NCBI GenBank assembly: GCA_035656415.1
Contig: DASRSM010000190.1
Coordinates: forward strand, 1-8,150
DNA: 8,150 nucleotides
DNA from: JAFAHZ01 sp035656415
GTDB taxonomy: Bacteria; Vulcanimicrobiota; Vulcanimicrobiia; Vulcanimicrobiales; Vulcanimicrobiaceae
Direction of reading: 5' to 3'
Part shown: piece by piece, positions 1 through 7,792 of the stretch
Layout: each line of letters begins with the position of its first letter
Position numbering within the stretch: position 1 is the first letter of the stretch
Notes under the pieces: generated by a model
Database searches by the model: none
What the model saw: only the letters and a program-made list of their open reading frames with translations
Told to the model about the DNA's origin: nothing
Translations under genes and position numbers: made by a program

Positions 1-905
1 GACGTAAACGTGGGCTGCTTGACGGTCGGACCTTTAAGGTACTTCTCGCGATTGGCTTCCCAGATGGCTAACGCGCGGTCGCGCGGTAAGTCGAGGCGGC
101 CGATCGCCGCGACTTCGTCCGAATCGAAGGGCAGCAGCAAAACGCGCCGCAGGAAGAAATTGTACTGGTCCTTACCGACCGAGAATCCACCCGCGTGGAA
201 CGAGCTCGCGTTTCTGTCTAACCACTTGCCGTACTCGTGCAGCGCCGCGAGCGCGCCGCGTTGCGCTGCGTGTAGATCGGTGCGCGTCTGCGGGCTTATG
301 TCGTGTGCGAGCGCGTCGAGGCTGGTCGTATACAGCGCGTCGCCCTGCGCGACGTCTTCCGATGCGGCTTTGGCGAACTCTCGAACGGTGTCGGTGAGAT
401 TGGCTTTGCCCTGTTCGAGGACCCGGGGACACGCGCGCAAGCGTGCGATCGCGTCGCGCACGCGAACCTCGTCGCTCGCAAACGGCTTCTTGACCAGCGA
501 GAAGATCCCGTTGCTGCACTCGCCTTCGTAGATGCTCGGATTGCGCTCGAGTCCGCGAAGCACCGTGCGGCTCCACCAGTCGTTCTCGAGGTCGGAACGC
601 ACCAGCAGGTAGTCGACGAAATCGTGACGGCTTGCGCCGCCAGGCGGCTGCAGCTGTGCCAGTTCGTCGCGGAACGCGTGCAGCTGTTTCATCTCGGCGG
701 CTTGCTCTTGCGACGAAAAGTCGGCGAGCTTCGTATCGAAGGTATGAATGCCGGAGTCCGTTGCGCTGGTCGGACTGTTTTGCAGCGACCACTCGGTGTA
801 ACGGCGATCCAGTGCCTGCAGCTTGGCGTCGTAGTCACTCGGCGCGGGCGCCGCAGCGCCCAGCAACAACGCCGTCGCGGCCATCGCGAAGAGCATGCGC
901 GTCAT
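1..905 (-). CDS. DUF885 family exported protein, N-terminal part (C-terminus beyond the left edge)
   Basis: The frame is open from an ATG at 905 to the left edge, giving 301 residues with no stop. The first 22 or so residues form a signal peptide: basic MTRM, then an Ala/Leu core (AMAATALLLGAAA), with likely cleavage near residues 19-21. The protein therefore probably acts outside the cytoplasm. The rest matches the helical N-terminal half of DUF885 proteins. Recognisable pieces are a first block around LDRRYTEW (32-39), RNPSIYEGE (121-129), RLRACPRVLEQGKANL (155-170), and FSVGKDQYNFFLRRVLL (241-257) followed by a 'D-S-D-E-V' helix. Full-length members are usually near 600 residues, so about half is missing. 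From memory, the family carries a zinc-protease-like HE..PGHH motif in the C-terminal half, which is not visible here; peptidase activity is therefore inference. The ATG overlaps the stop of the HAD gene (ATGA) and has a perfect Shine-Dalgarno, which decides the start over in-frame ATGs at 896 and 881. Confidence 0.85.
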   Translation of the reverse strand, partial: MTRMLFAMAATALLLGAAAPAPSDYDAKLQALDRRYTEWSLQNSPTSATDSGIHTFDTKLADFSSQEQAAEMKQLHAFRDELAQLQPPGGASRHDFVDYLLVRSDLENDWWSRTVLRGLERNPSIYEGECSNGIFSLVKKPFASDEVRVRDAIARLRACPRVLEQGKANLTDTVREFAKAASEDVAQGDALYTTSLDALAHDISPQTRTDLHAAQRGALAALHEYGKWLDRNASSFHAGGFSVGKDQYNFFLRRVLLLPFDSDEVAAIGRLDLPRDRALAIWEANREKYLKGPTVKQPTFT

Positions 906-1606
906 CGAACTTCCTCCTGCACCGGTAAAATCTCGAGTAACTCGGCGAGCGAGCGAATGACGAATGGCGGCGGAGCCAGCTCGTGCGGAAACGTCTTCTT
1001 CTCCCAGTCGAACCAGACGGCGTGAAAGCCCGCGGATCGCGAACCATCGACGTCGCTGTGCGGATCGTCGCCGACGTACCACGTGTTCTGCAGACGCGTG
1101 CCGAGGGCACTCAGCAACGCATCGAACGCGTGAGCGGACGGCTTTTGCTGACCGATATCGGCGCTTGCGAGAACGGGGCCCTCGAAGCCGGCGCGCTGCG
1201 CCTTGTTAATCTGCAGCGGATTCCAGCCGTTGCTCAGCACCGCGACGACGATGCCCCGCCCGCTGAGCCCGTCGAGCAGTTGCTGCACGCCCGGAATCGG
1301 AATCACGAAGTCGTCGACCATCTCGACGGCCATTCTCCGGAAGCTCTCGACGTACGACGGGTTTGCTTCGGCGCCGCGGTCGGTCGCAAAGCGCAACACG
1401 GCATCGTCGATCGAACACGCACCTTTGCGCTGCCACGCGAGCAACTCGTCGATGAGTGCGATTTCCTCGTCGAGATTCCCGCAGCCGCGACCGCCGTCGC
1501 GTTCGATCTCCTCGAGCAAGCGCAGGAACGCGACGCGCTCGAGCCTGTTGTCGATCGCCAGCGTGTGATCGAGGTCGAAGCCGATGCCGATGCCGCCGCG
1601 ATCCAT
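902..1606 (-). CDS. HAD-superfamily hydrolase (predicted small-molecule phosphatase)
   Basis: This is a 234-residue cytoplasmic protein with all four HAD motifs. Motif I is GFDLDHT, with the nucleophile D11 and general acid/base D13. Motif II is VLSNG with S125. Motif III is K155 in GQQKPSAHAF. Motif IV is YVGDDPHSDVDG, with the Mg-binding aspartates D180/D181 and D185. Residues 18-100 between motifs I and II form a helical C1-type cap (helices rich in Glu/Leu/Arg). The length and the KPsaxxFd signature place it in the HAD-IA (haloacid dehalogenase/phosphoglycolate phosphatase-like) group. The most likely reaction is phosphoester hydrolysis, but the substrate cannot be read from the sequence. 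The ATG is only 4 bases after the M16 stop and has no clear Shine-Dalgarno, so translation is probably coupled to the M16 gene. Its TGA overlaps the ATG of DUF885. Nothing is missing or broken. Confidence 0.93.
   Translation of the reverse strand: MDRGGIGIGFDLDHTLAIDNRLERVAFLRLLEEIERDGGRGCGNLDEEIALIDELLAWQRKGACSIDDAVLRFATDRGAEANPSYVESFRRMAVEMVDDFVIPIPGVQQLLDGLSGRGIVVAVLSNGWNPLQINKAQRAGFEGPVLASADIGQQKPSAHAFDALLSALGTRLQNTWYVGDDPHSDVDGSRSAGFHAVWFDWEKKTFPHELAPPPFVIRSLAELLEILPVQEEVR
913..918 (-). promoter_or_regulatory. Strong ribosome binding site for the DUF885 gene
   Basis: On the minus strand this reads AGGAGG, followed by AAGTTCG and then the ATG at 905, a spacing of 7 bases. It lies inside the last codons of the upstream HAD gene (Gln-Glu-Glu-Val-Arg). 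It is the only full consensus Shine-Dalgarno among the junctions of this operon. It suggests that DUF885 is translated efficiently in its own right, rather than only by coupling across the 4-base ATGA overlap. Confidence 0.8.
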
Positions 1607-1610
1607 AGCG

Positions 1611-4280
1611 CTACTTCGGACCCGGTCCGGTAACGACGCGTACGAAATCGTCGGGACGCACGTACTTGGCCATCGCGCCCTCGATTTGCGACGGGGTCGT
1701 GCCCAACTCGGCGCGAGCGTCGATCATGTTCTGATCGAGCGGCAGGCCGCGTACGGCGTAATCGAGCAACTGCCGCGAGACGCCGCCGTAACTAGCTTCG
1801 CGGATGGGAATGTCGCCCATCAGCAGCGCCTTGGAGCGCAGAATCCGGTCGCTTTCGATCGGCTGCGTCTGCAGCTGCTTGAGCACGGCAACGACTTGCG
1901 TTTGCGCCGGAACAATGTTCTGGGGGTCGCAGGCGTAGTCGACGGAGAACGTCGAGCGGACTTTCCCGGCGCTGAGACCGCTGTTAACGAAGTACGCGTA
2001 GCCATGCACCTCGCGCAAATCGTGATAGAGCAGCGACGAATAGAAACCGCCCGAGAGCACGGCATTGGCAACTTGCAGCGTTGCCCAGTCCGGATCCGTA
2101 CGGAAAATGCCGACGGTTTCGGCCAGCTCGACCGACGATTGAACGCGGCCGCTTGCCGGGACCGTGACCGCGCTCGCCACGTTGGCCGGCACGGACGGTG
2201 GATACACGTTGGGTTTCGGACCGCTCGCCGTCCAGCCGCCGAAATACTTTTCGATCGTCGCTTTGGCCGCTTCGGGCGTCGTATCGCCGATTACGACGAT
2301 CGTCGTCAGATCGGGACGATACGCCGCGGCGTACCAGTCCTTGACGTCTTGCAGCGTTACGCCGCCGGCGGATTCCGGCGTCGCGAAGCGCTGCAGCGGA
2401 TCTCCCAGCGGATACAGCGCCTTACTGAGCGCGACTTCGGCTAAATGATCGGGCGACGTCACCTCGCCGCGCAATCCGCCGACGGTCTGTTGCTTTACGA
2501 TGGCAAACGCGTTTGCAGCCAACGCGGGATGCAGCTCGTCGTCGGCCAGCAACGCTACGCCGCGATCGAAGTCCTGCGAAAGCACTTGCAGATCGAAACT
2601 CGTTCCGGCATTGACCGTCGCCGCGATCTTATCGAGCTCGCGCTGGAACGCGACGCGATCGTACGTGGCGGTGCCGAACGGAAATAAGTCGCCGGTAATT
2701 CTTGCAACGCCCTCTTTGCCGGGCGGCATTTGCACCTGCGGGTTGTTTTCGACCTCACCGGTGACGACCACCGTGTGCGTGACGTGCTCGGGCTGAACGA
2801 TCAAACGAATACCATTGGACAGCGTCGTGTCGGTCGGCGACAGCGTTTGCCGCGGAACCTGCAAGTTATCGAGAACGGCTTGCGCCCACGACGGCAACGC
2901 CTCATGCGTGCTCGGAGGAATCGAGTTGTTTTCCTTGGCCATCGCGGAGCTGCCCGAACTGACCGCACCTGAGTTGTTCGGAACCGCATAGGCCGCAACG
3001 ATGGTCGCGGGGTTCATGTACGTCCGCAGCACGCGATTGACGTCGGCCGTCGTCACCGCTTTCAAATGCGCGATCGTGTCCTCGGGCGAGCTCAAGCCCT
3101 GGACCGCGACCGCGTCGCTCCACTCCTCTGCGAGGCCTTGAATCGAATTTGCGTTGAACTCGAACTGCGAGATTTCGCGCAACTTCGCCGCTTCCACCAA
3201 ATCCGAGGGTATGCCGTTCCGGCGATACGCATTGAAGATCTCACGCACGCTGCGATCGGTGACGTCGGGCGACGCACCTACCGGTACGGCCGTAAAGGCG
3301 ATGGCGACCGCCGTCTTGGGGAACGTTTGCAAGAAAAACTCGGTGCCGAGCGCCTTGCCCGTGTACGCCATCGCACCGAAGTCGCTGCGCGGACTCGAAA
3401 GTACGTCGCTGAGAATCTGCGATGCGGCGTAGTCGGGGCTGTCGTAACCCGGGAAACGATATCCCTGCAGAACGCCGGTGAACGGCTGATCCGATTCGTC
3501 GCGATAAACGGCCGCCTTCAAAGGCCGCAAATGCACCGCTTCCCGAGCGGGCAGCTTTGCCGCCGGCACGTCGCCGAACAGCGCTTTAACGCGCGCGATC
3601 GTTTCTTGAGGGTCCACGTCGCCGGCGATTACGTACACGGCGTTGTTGGGATGGTACCACGTGCGGTAGAACTTCAGCAGCTGCGCGCTGTTGACGTCCT
3701 TGGCAAAACCCGCGACGGTTCCCAAACCGTTTTTGGCGTACGGCGTGCCGCCGATCAGACGGTCCTGCATCTTCTCGAAGAGCCGGTAAAACGCGTTGCT
3801 GTTGTCTTGCGTCACCTCTTGCGTGATCGCACCGCGTTCTTGCTTCCATTGATCCGGCGCCATCAGCAGTCCCGTCGCGCGCGAGCGCTCTACCCGCAGC
3901 GCGAGATCGAGATATTGCGACGGCACCGTAAAGAAATATTGCGTCACCGTGCTTTGCGTGTCGGCGTCGAAGTCGCCGCCGGTAACGCTCATGACGTCGT
4001 TGAGCACCGATCCCGACATCGTCGCGCTGCCGCGGAACATCATGTGTTCGGTCGCGTGGGCCAAGCCGTCGATCCACTGCTCGTCGGATCCCACCTTATA
4101 ATTGAGCATCGTCGTGACGACCGGAGCCAGCGTATCGCGAACGACCACGACGCGCAGACCGTTGTCCAGGGTCGCTCGCGTGACGGCCGTTTCGGCGCCG
4201 GCCGGAGACGCGCCGAGGCCCAAAAAAGCCGCGACGAACGCGGCGAAAGCGATGGTTGAAGCAGACTTCAGATAACGCAT
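1611..4280 (-). CDS. Exported M16 (insulinase/pitrilysin) family metallopeptidase, active and inactive halves fused
   Basis: The protein has 889 residues. Residues 1-29 are a signal peptide (basic MRYLK, hydrophobic core, cleavage after SPAGA), so it probably acts in the periplasm or at the envelope. The N-terminal half carries the inverted zinc motif HxxEH as HATEH (H75, E78, H79). Glutamates E148 and E155 lie 69 and 76 residues later, the spacing seen in pitrilysin, where the distal one is the third zinc ligand. A Ser/Asn-rich linker (about 434-460) leads into a second M16 pair beginning at LSNGIRLIV. There the zinc motif is degenerate (R527, G530 and D531 replace H, E and H), so this half is non-catalytic. 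Its last domain keeps the substrate-binding Arg/Tyr signature at LREVHGYAY (R756, Y761). The layout resembles long bacterial M16 proteases built as active plus inactive halves in one chain. The frame stays open upstream of 4280, but that extension is antisense-like and overlaps recG. The ATG at 4280 gives the signal peptide and sits 13 bp after the recG stop, with a weak AGGG site. Confidence 0.95.
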   Translation of the reverse strand: MRYLKSASTIAFAAFVAAFLGLGASPAGAETAVTRATLDNGLRVVVVRDTLAPVVTTMLNYKVGSDEQWIDGLAHATEHMMFRGSATMSGSVLNDVMSVTGGDFDADTQSTVTQYFFTVPSQYLDLALRVERSRATGLLMAPDQWKQERGAITQEVTQDNSNAFYRLFEKMQDRLIGGTPYAKNGLGTVAGFAKDVNSAQLLKFYRTWYHPNNAVYVIAGDVDPQETIARVKALFGDVPAAKLPAREAVHLRPLKAAVYRDESDQPFTGVLQGYRFPGYDSPDYAASQILSDVLSSPRSDFGAMAYTGKALGTEFFLQTFPKTAVAIAFTAVPVGASPDVTDRSVREIFNAYRRNGIPSDLVEAAKLREISQFEFNANSIQGLAEEWSDAVAVQGLSSPEDTIAHLKAVTTADVNRVLRTYMNPATIVAAYAVPNNSGAVSSGSSAMAKENNSIPPSTHEALPSWAQAVLDNLQVPRQTLSPTDTTLSNGIRLIVQPEHVTHTVVVTGEVENNPQVQMPPGKEGVARITGDLFPFGTATYDRVAFQRELDKIAATVNAGTSFDLQVLSQDFDRGVALLADDELHPALAANAFAIVKQQTVGGLRGEVTSPDHLAEVALSKALYPLGDPLQRFATPESAGGVTLQDVKDWYAAAYRPDLTTIVVIGDTTPEAAKATIEKYFGGWTASGPKPNVYPPSVPANVASAVTVPASGRVQSSVELAETVGIFRTDPDWATLQVANAVLSGGFYSSLLYHDLREVHGYAYFVNSGLSAGKVRSTFSVDYACDPQNIVPAQTQVVAVLKQLQTQPIESDRILRSKALLMGDIPIREASYGGVSRQLLDYAVRGLPLDQNMIDARAELGTTPSQIEGAMAKYVRPDDFVRVVTGPGPK

Positions 4281-4293
4281 TGGGCGCCCTATT

Positions 4294-6345
4294 CTAGGAC
4301 GAAACCAGCAAAGCCCGCGTGCTCGGCTGCCGCTCGAGCAGCGCCCGCAATCCAGCGTGCTCCGGATGTTTGAGCTCGGGATCCCGGGCGACGATTGTTT
4401 CGGCTTCGCCTTTTGCGTCGCGGTACACGTCGACGTCGCGTACCAGATCGCCGAACCGCAGTTCGTTACCGCCGGATTGCGCCGTGCCGGCAAACTCGCC
4501 CGGCCCGCGGATGCGCAGATCGTCCTCGGCGATCGCGAAGCCGTCGGTGGAGCGCGTAAGGATGTCCAGCCGCTCCGTTTCGTCGGCCGCATCGGGATAC
4601 ACCAGAAAGCAGTACGACTTCGCCGCACCTCGCCCGACACGCCCGCGCAACTGATGCAGTTGCGCCAAGCCGTAGTGCTGCGCGTCGCGCACGACCATGA
4701 CGCTCGCATTGGAAACGTCGACGCCGACTTCGATGACGGTCGTCGAAACGAGCACGTCGAGCTCGCCGCGCACGAAGCGCTGCATCGCGTCTTCTTTTTC
4801 GCGACCGGAAAGACGGCCGTGCAGCAGACCCAATCGCAGCGAAGGGAAAACGTCGCTTTTGAGACGCTCGAACTCGGCGACCGCACTCGTGAGTTCGGTC
4901 TCGCCTTCTTCGATCGCCGGCGCGACGATGTACGCCTGATGACCGAGCTCTACGTTGCGCGCGACGAATTCGTAGATGCGGCCTAAGCGGCTTTCGCGCA
5001 CGGCGAACGTTTCGATCGGCGTACGACCCGGCGGCAGTTCGTCGATGACCGAAAGATCGAGGTCGGCGTACACCGATTGCGCGAGCGTGCGCGGAATCGG
5101 CGTCGCGGTCATGTGCAGCGTGTGCGGCGACGTGCCTTTCGCGCGCAGCCGCGCGCGCTGTTCGACGCCGAAACGATGCTGCTCGTCGATGATCGCAAGG
5201 CCGAGACGATCGAAATCGACGCCCTCGGTCAGCAGCGCGTGCGTTCCGACGGCTACGGCGGCTTGACCCGTCGCGAGCTTCTCGACGGCGGAGGTGCGCG
5301 CGCGCGCCGTTTGGCTGCCGAAGACGGCTTCGAGTGCGATCCCGAACGGCAGCAGCAGCGGGGCCAACTTCGCGGCGTGCTGCGATGCGAGGATCTCGGT
5401 AGGCGCCATCAGCGCCGATTGCATGCCGTTGCGCGCCGCGAGCAGCACCGCGGCTGCGGCGACCAGCGTTTTCCCGCTGCCCACGTCGCCCTGCAGCAGG
5501 CGGTTCATCGGAACGTCGCGCGTCATGTCGTCCCAGATCTCGGTAATCGCTCTGCGCTGCGCGCCGGTCAGCGGAAACGGAAGTCCACCTTGAAACTCGT
5601 CGAGAAGTCCGGCGGGAACGCGCAGTGCGCGTGCCTGATGATCGCGCTCGCGATCCGCGCGCCGGAGCTGTGCGGCCGCAGCGAGCGTCAGAAACTCGGC
5701 GAAAACGAACCGCTCGCGGGCGCGCTGTGCTTCCTCGGGATCGCGGGGTGCGTGCGCGCTGCGGTAGGCGTCGCGAAGGTTGGGGTACTTCCGGCTCCGC
5801 GCGACGGCGGGCGGCAGCGGATCGTCCGGCGCGAGGTCGAGCAGTTCTGCAAGATTCTTCTTCACCACCGCCGCGATTTTGCGCGTCGCCAAATCCTTGC
5901 TCGCGCGGTAGACGGGAACCATCTCGCCGCGATACGTTTCGCCCGGGCCGAGCGTCGCGTATTGCGATACGTTGACCGACACGCCGGCAAACGTACGCTC
6001 GACGCGACCGCGCACGAAAAGCCGCATCCCTTCGCGGAATCGTCCGTACACGTAGCGGTTGCGTCCGATCCACTTGGCACCGAACGGCGTCCCGACATCG
6101 TCGACCAGCCGCGCTTCGACGATCTCCAAACCGCGCACGCGCCGCTCTTTGACTCCCGTTACGATGCCGACGGCGTTCTCTTCGCCGCCGTTTTGGCCGA
6201 GCAGCGCCGCCGGTGCGGGAAATCGCAAATCTTCGTAGCGGAAAGGCAAGTATTCCAGCAGCGCTCGCGCGCTATCGATCCCGAGATCGCGAAACAGCGG
6301 GGCCGTTTTTGGTCCGACGCCGGAGAGCTTGCCGATATCGCTCAA
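4294..6345 (-). CDS. recG: ATP-dependent DNA helicase RecG
   Basis: RecG is a superfamily 2 helicase that remodels stalled replication forks and branch-migrates Holliday junctions. With a TTG start at 6345 the protein is 683 residues, close to the usual 690. The order is an N-terminal helical segment (LSGVGPKTAPLFRDLGI, then LEYLPFRYEDL), an OB-fold wedge domain (about 55-145), and the helicase core. Core motifs are LTGAQ near 260, Walker A GDVGSGKT (286-293), APTEI, the DEQH box (387-390), MTATPIPRT (412-420), STTVIEVGVDV (534-544) and QLRGRVGRG (565-573). The family-specific LRIRGPGEFAGTAQSG follows at 610-625. No helicase motif is missing. An ATG at 6456 in the same frame would add 37 residues, but it would overlap the GNAT gene by 115 bp and would precede the usual RecG N-terminus. 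The TTG overlaps the GNAT stop as TTGA and has GGAG 8 bases upstream, so I prefer it. Confidence 0.96.
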   Translation of the reverse strand: MSDIGKLSGVGPKTAPLFRDLGIDSARALLEYLPFRYEDLRFPAPAALLGQNGGEENAVGIVTGVKERRVRGLEIVEARLVDDVGTPFGAKWIGRNRYVYGRFREGMRLFVRGRVERTFAGVSVNVSQYATLGPGETYRGEMVPVYRASKDLATRKIAAVVKKNLAELLDLAPDDPLPPAVARSRKYPNLRDAYRSAHAPRDPEEAQRARERFVFAEFLTLAAAAQLRRADRERDHQARALRVPAGLLDEFQGGLPFPLTGAQRRAITEIWDDMTRDVPMNRLLQGDVGSGKTLVAAAAVLLAARNGMQSALMAPTEILASQHAAKLAPLLLPFGIALEAVFGSQTARARTSAVEKLATGQAAVAVGTHALLTEGVDFDRLGLAIIDEQHRFGVEQRARLRAKGTSPHTLHMTATPIPRTLAQSVYADLDLSVIDELPPGRTPIETFAVRESRLGRIYEFVARNVELGHQAYIVAPAIEEGETELTSAVAEFERLKSDVFPSLRLGLLHGRLSGREKEDAMQRFVRGELDVLVSTTVIEVGVDVSNASVMVVRDAQHYGLAQLHQLRGRVGRGAAKSYCFLVYPDAADETERLDILTRSTDGFAIAEDDLRIRGPGEFAGTAQSGGNELRFGDLVRDVDVYRDAKGEAETIVARDPELKHPEHAGLRALLERQPSTRALLVSS

Positions 6346-6803
6346 AGATCGAGCTCCATCTCGCTGCCCGAAACGAATCCGAGCAACTGATACAGCGCAC
6401 GGCCCTCCTCGCTCGAACGCAATCGTACCATCACACAGCCGCGCCCGCGCAGCCACTCGATGCCGGCAGACATCATCGCTCTAGCGATGCCGCGTCGCCG
6501 CAACGACGGAACCACGTACACCGAGTTCACCCAGCCTCGAGGCTTTCCGAACGCCGCCACTCGATACTCGTCCAGAACCGAAAACGCGGCCATGCCGACG
6601 ATTTCGCCGCCGCGGTCCGCGTAAAACATCTGGGCGTCGCCGCGCGCCTGCTTATCGTGAAAGAACCGTATGAAACCATCGCGCCAGCCCGGATGCTCGG
6701 CGTCCCAGTCGTGATTCATCTCGCGCGCCATCGTGGCGCGCAACTCCGCAGCGGCCTCGATTTCGGCGAGCTCTGCGGGGCGAACGACGACGCCGTCCAT
6801 CAT
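6342..6803 (-). CDS. GNAT-family N-acetyltransferase
   Basis: This small cytoplasmic protein (153 residues from the ATG at 6803, or 152 from the ATG at 6800) has a single GNAT fold. The N-terminal strand is VVVRPAEL, followed by an acidic/charged helical region. Motif A is WVNSVYVVPSLRRRGIARAM, with the acetyl-CoA pyrophosphate loop R102-R-R-G-I-A. Motif B is at LYQLLGFV (138-145), where the Tyr of ALY and the GF turn are typical. It should transfer an acetyl group from acetyl-CoA to an amine. The acceptor cannot be predicted, and these proteins act on small molecules as well as on protein N-termini. Two adjacent ATGs compete. The first overlaps the reductase stop as ATGA. The second overlaps by one base and lies 5 bases from a weak GGGA, so either is possible. 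The 3' end overlaps the recG start, so the gene lies inside the operon between a metabolic enzyme and a DNA-repair helicase, with no obvious link to either. Confidence 0.92.
   Translation of the reverse strand: MMDGVVVRPAELAEIEAAAELRATMAREMNHDWDAEHPGWRDGFIRFFHDKQARGDAQMFYADRGGEIVGMAAFSVLDEYRVAAFGKPRGWVNSVYVVPSLRRRGIARAMMSAGIEWLRGRGCVMVRLRSSEEGRALYQLLGFVSGSEMELDL
6343..6357 (-). promoter_or_regulatory. Ribosome binding site and TTG start of recG
   Basis: Read on the minus strand, GGAG (6357-6354) is followed by 8 bases and then TTG (6345-6343). The TTG shares bases with the TGA of the GNAT gene (6344-6342), forming TTGA. This is the same 4-base stop/start geometry as the two ATGA junctions elsewhere in the operon. 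It sets the recG N-terminus at the conserved SDIGKLSGVG segment. The placement is inferred from spacing and family length, not from experiment. Confidence 0.7.
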
Positions 6804-7741
6804 CGTCCCGCGGCCGCGTTCAACGCGTCGTAGGCCGCACGCACGCGCGGTACGTCGACGTCGAAACGTTCGGCGAGCTCGAGCACCGCGCCGAGAATCG
6901 GTTCGAGCTCGAGCGGACGGCCACGTTCGTAGTCTTGCAGCATCGAGGTCTTCACGTCGTCTAACCGCGCCGCGTACTCGATGCGCGCGTCGATGTCGAC
7001 GTCGCTGACGACGCCGAGCGTTTGACCCACGTGGAGCGCTTCGCTCATGAGCGCGCGGACTTCGGCGCGCGCATCCGGGTCGGCGAGCATCGGCGCGATC
7101 GTCACGCGCCGCAAAACGCTCACCGCGTTGAGGCCGACGTTGTTGACGAGCTTCAACCAGACCGTCGCGCGTACGTTTGCGTCCGGCTCGGGCGAAAGTC
7201 CGGCGCTCGCGAACAGTTCGACGAGACGCTCGCTGCGAGCGTTCGTACCGCCGGCCGGCGGCCCCATTACGTAGCGCGTGCCGCCGCTCTGCACGATGTG
7301 TCCCGGTGACGCAATGCGTCCCGAGACGTGGACGACGCCACCGACCACTTGCTCGTCCGGAAAGAGGCACGCGATACGTCCGCCCGGATCGACGCTGTTA
7401 AGCGGAACGCCGCGGACGTACCAAAACGGCAAGCCGTTCTGAAGCGTGGCGATCGTCGCGTTCGTGCGTGAGAACGGTTCGAGCTGCGTCAGCAACTCAG
7501 GCCATTGATGTGCCTTGAACGTCAGCAGCACGGCGTCGAAATCGCCGAGCTCGCGCAAGTCGGCAGCCGCGGCAACGCGCGCGTTGAGTGCCCCAAAGTC
7601 GCTCGTAACGTTGAGACCATCGCGCTGAATCGCCGCTAGATGCTCGCCGCGAGCGACGACGGCAACCTCCGCGCCGGATCGATCGAGGGCTGCGGCGATG
7701 AACCCGCCGATTGCGCCCGCACCGACAAGCGCTACGCGCAC
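6800..7741 (-). CDS. panE: Ketopantoate reductase (2-dehydropantoate 2-reductase), PanE/ApbA family
   Basis: The family reduces 2-dehydropantoate to pantoate with NADPH, the step before pantothenate and CoA. The 313-residue protein opens with a Rossmann nucleotide-binding loop, VALVGAGAIGG (GxGxxG at 7-12), followed by VVARGEH, where R31 could contact the NADPH phosphate. N102 in LQNGLP matches the conserved substrate/cofactor Asn. In the C-terminal helical domain, WLKLVNNVGLN supplies the catalytic Lys K197 and Asn residues N201 and N205. SMLQD (266-270) and E278 in GRPLELEPILG match the E. coli substrate-binding Ser and acid E256. All key residues are therefore present. Between N102 and the second half is a segment, FWYVRGVPLNSVDPGG, shared by a subset of family members annotated only as reductases, so pantoate synthesis is likely but not certain. 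The start is GTG, with GAGGA about 10 bases upstream. It is the first gene of the operon, 64 bp after the tRNA-Cys, and overlaps the GNAT start. Confidence 0.88.
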   Translation of the reverse strand: MRVALVGAGAIGGFIAAALDRSGAEVAVVARGEHLAAIQRDGLNVTSDFGALNARVAAAADLRELGDFDAVLLTFKAHQWPELLTQLEPFSRTNATIATLQNGLPFWYVRGVPLNSVDPGGRIACLFPDEQVVGGVVHVSGRIASPGHIVQSGGTRYVMGPPAGGTNARSERLVELFASAGLSPEPDANVRATVWLKLVNNVGLNAVSVLRRVTIAPMLADPDARAEVRALMSEALHVGQTLGVVSDVDIDARIEYAARLDDVKTSMLQDYERGRPLELEPILGAVLELAERFDVDVPRVRAAYDALNAAAGR

Positions 7742-7760
7742 GGGCGAACTGTCCTCGGAT

Positions 7761-7792
7761 ACACGAGTGGTTCGGCGCCGACACCGTAGTGT
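7761..7792. other. Imperfect dyad between tRNA-Cys and panE
   Basis: On the plus strand, ACAC (7761-7764) pairs with GTGT (7789-7792), GGT (7769-7771) with ACC (7783-7785), and TCG (7772-7774) with CGA (7779-7781), around a GCGC loop. An internal loop and one bulged base interrupt it. Its centre is a perfect 10-base palindrome, TCGGCGCCGA (7772-7781). It fills the middle of the 64-bp spacer and ends 5 bases before the GAGGA of panE. There is no U-run after it on the minus strand, so it is not a standard intrinsic terminator. A processing hairpin, an operator or chance in GC-rich DNA are all possible. Confidence 0.35.

Noticed and set aside
3066..4259. A 397-codon plus-strand open frame opposite the M16 gene
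   Set aside because: It is antisense to the catalytic half of a clear M16 peptidase. The composition is dominated by Arg, Val and His, with no motif and no ribosome site of note.
4281..4886. Upstream extension of the M16 reading frame to an ATG at 4886
   Set aside because: It would overlap recG by about 590 bp, put the signal peptide in the middle of the protein, and encode Ser/Arg/Ala-rich shadow sequence. The ATG at 4280 gives a proper signal peptide.
5077..6390. A 437-codon plus-strand open frame opposite recG
   Set aside because: It is antisense to a helicase whose motifs are all recognisable. Long antisense frames are expected in GC-rich genes, and its translation is Arg/Ala/Gln-rich with no recognisable domain.
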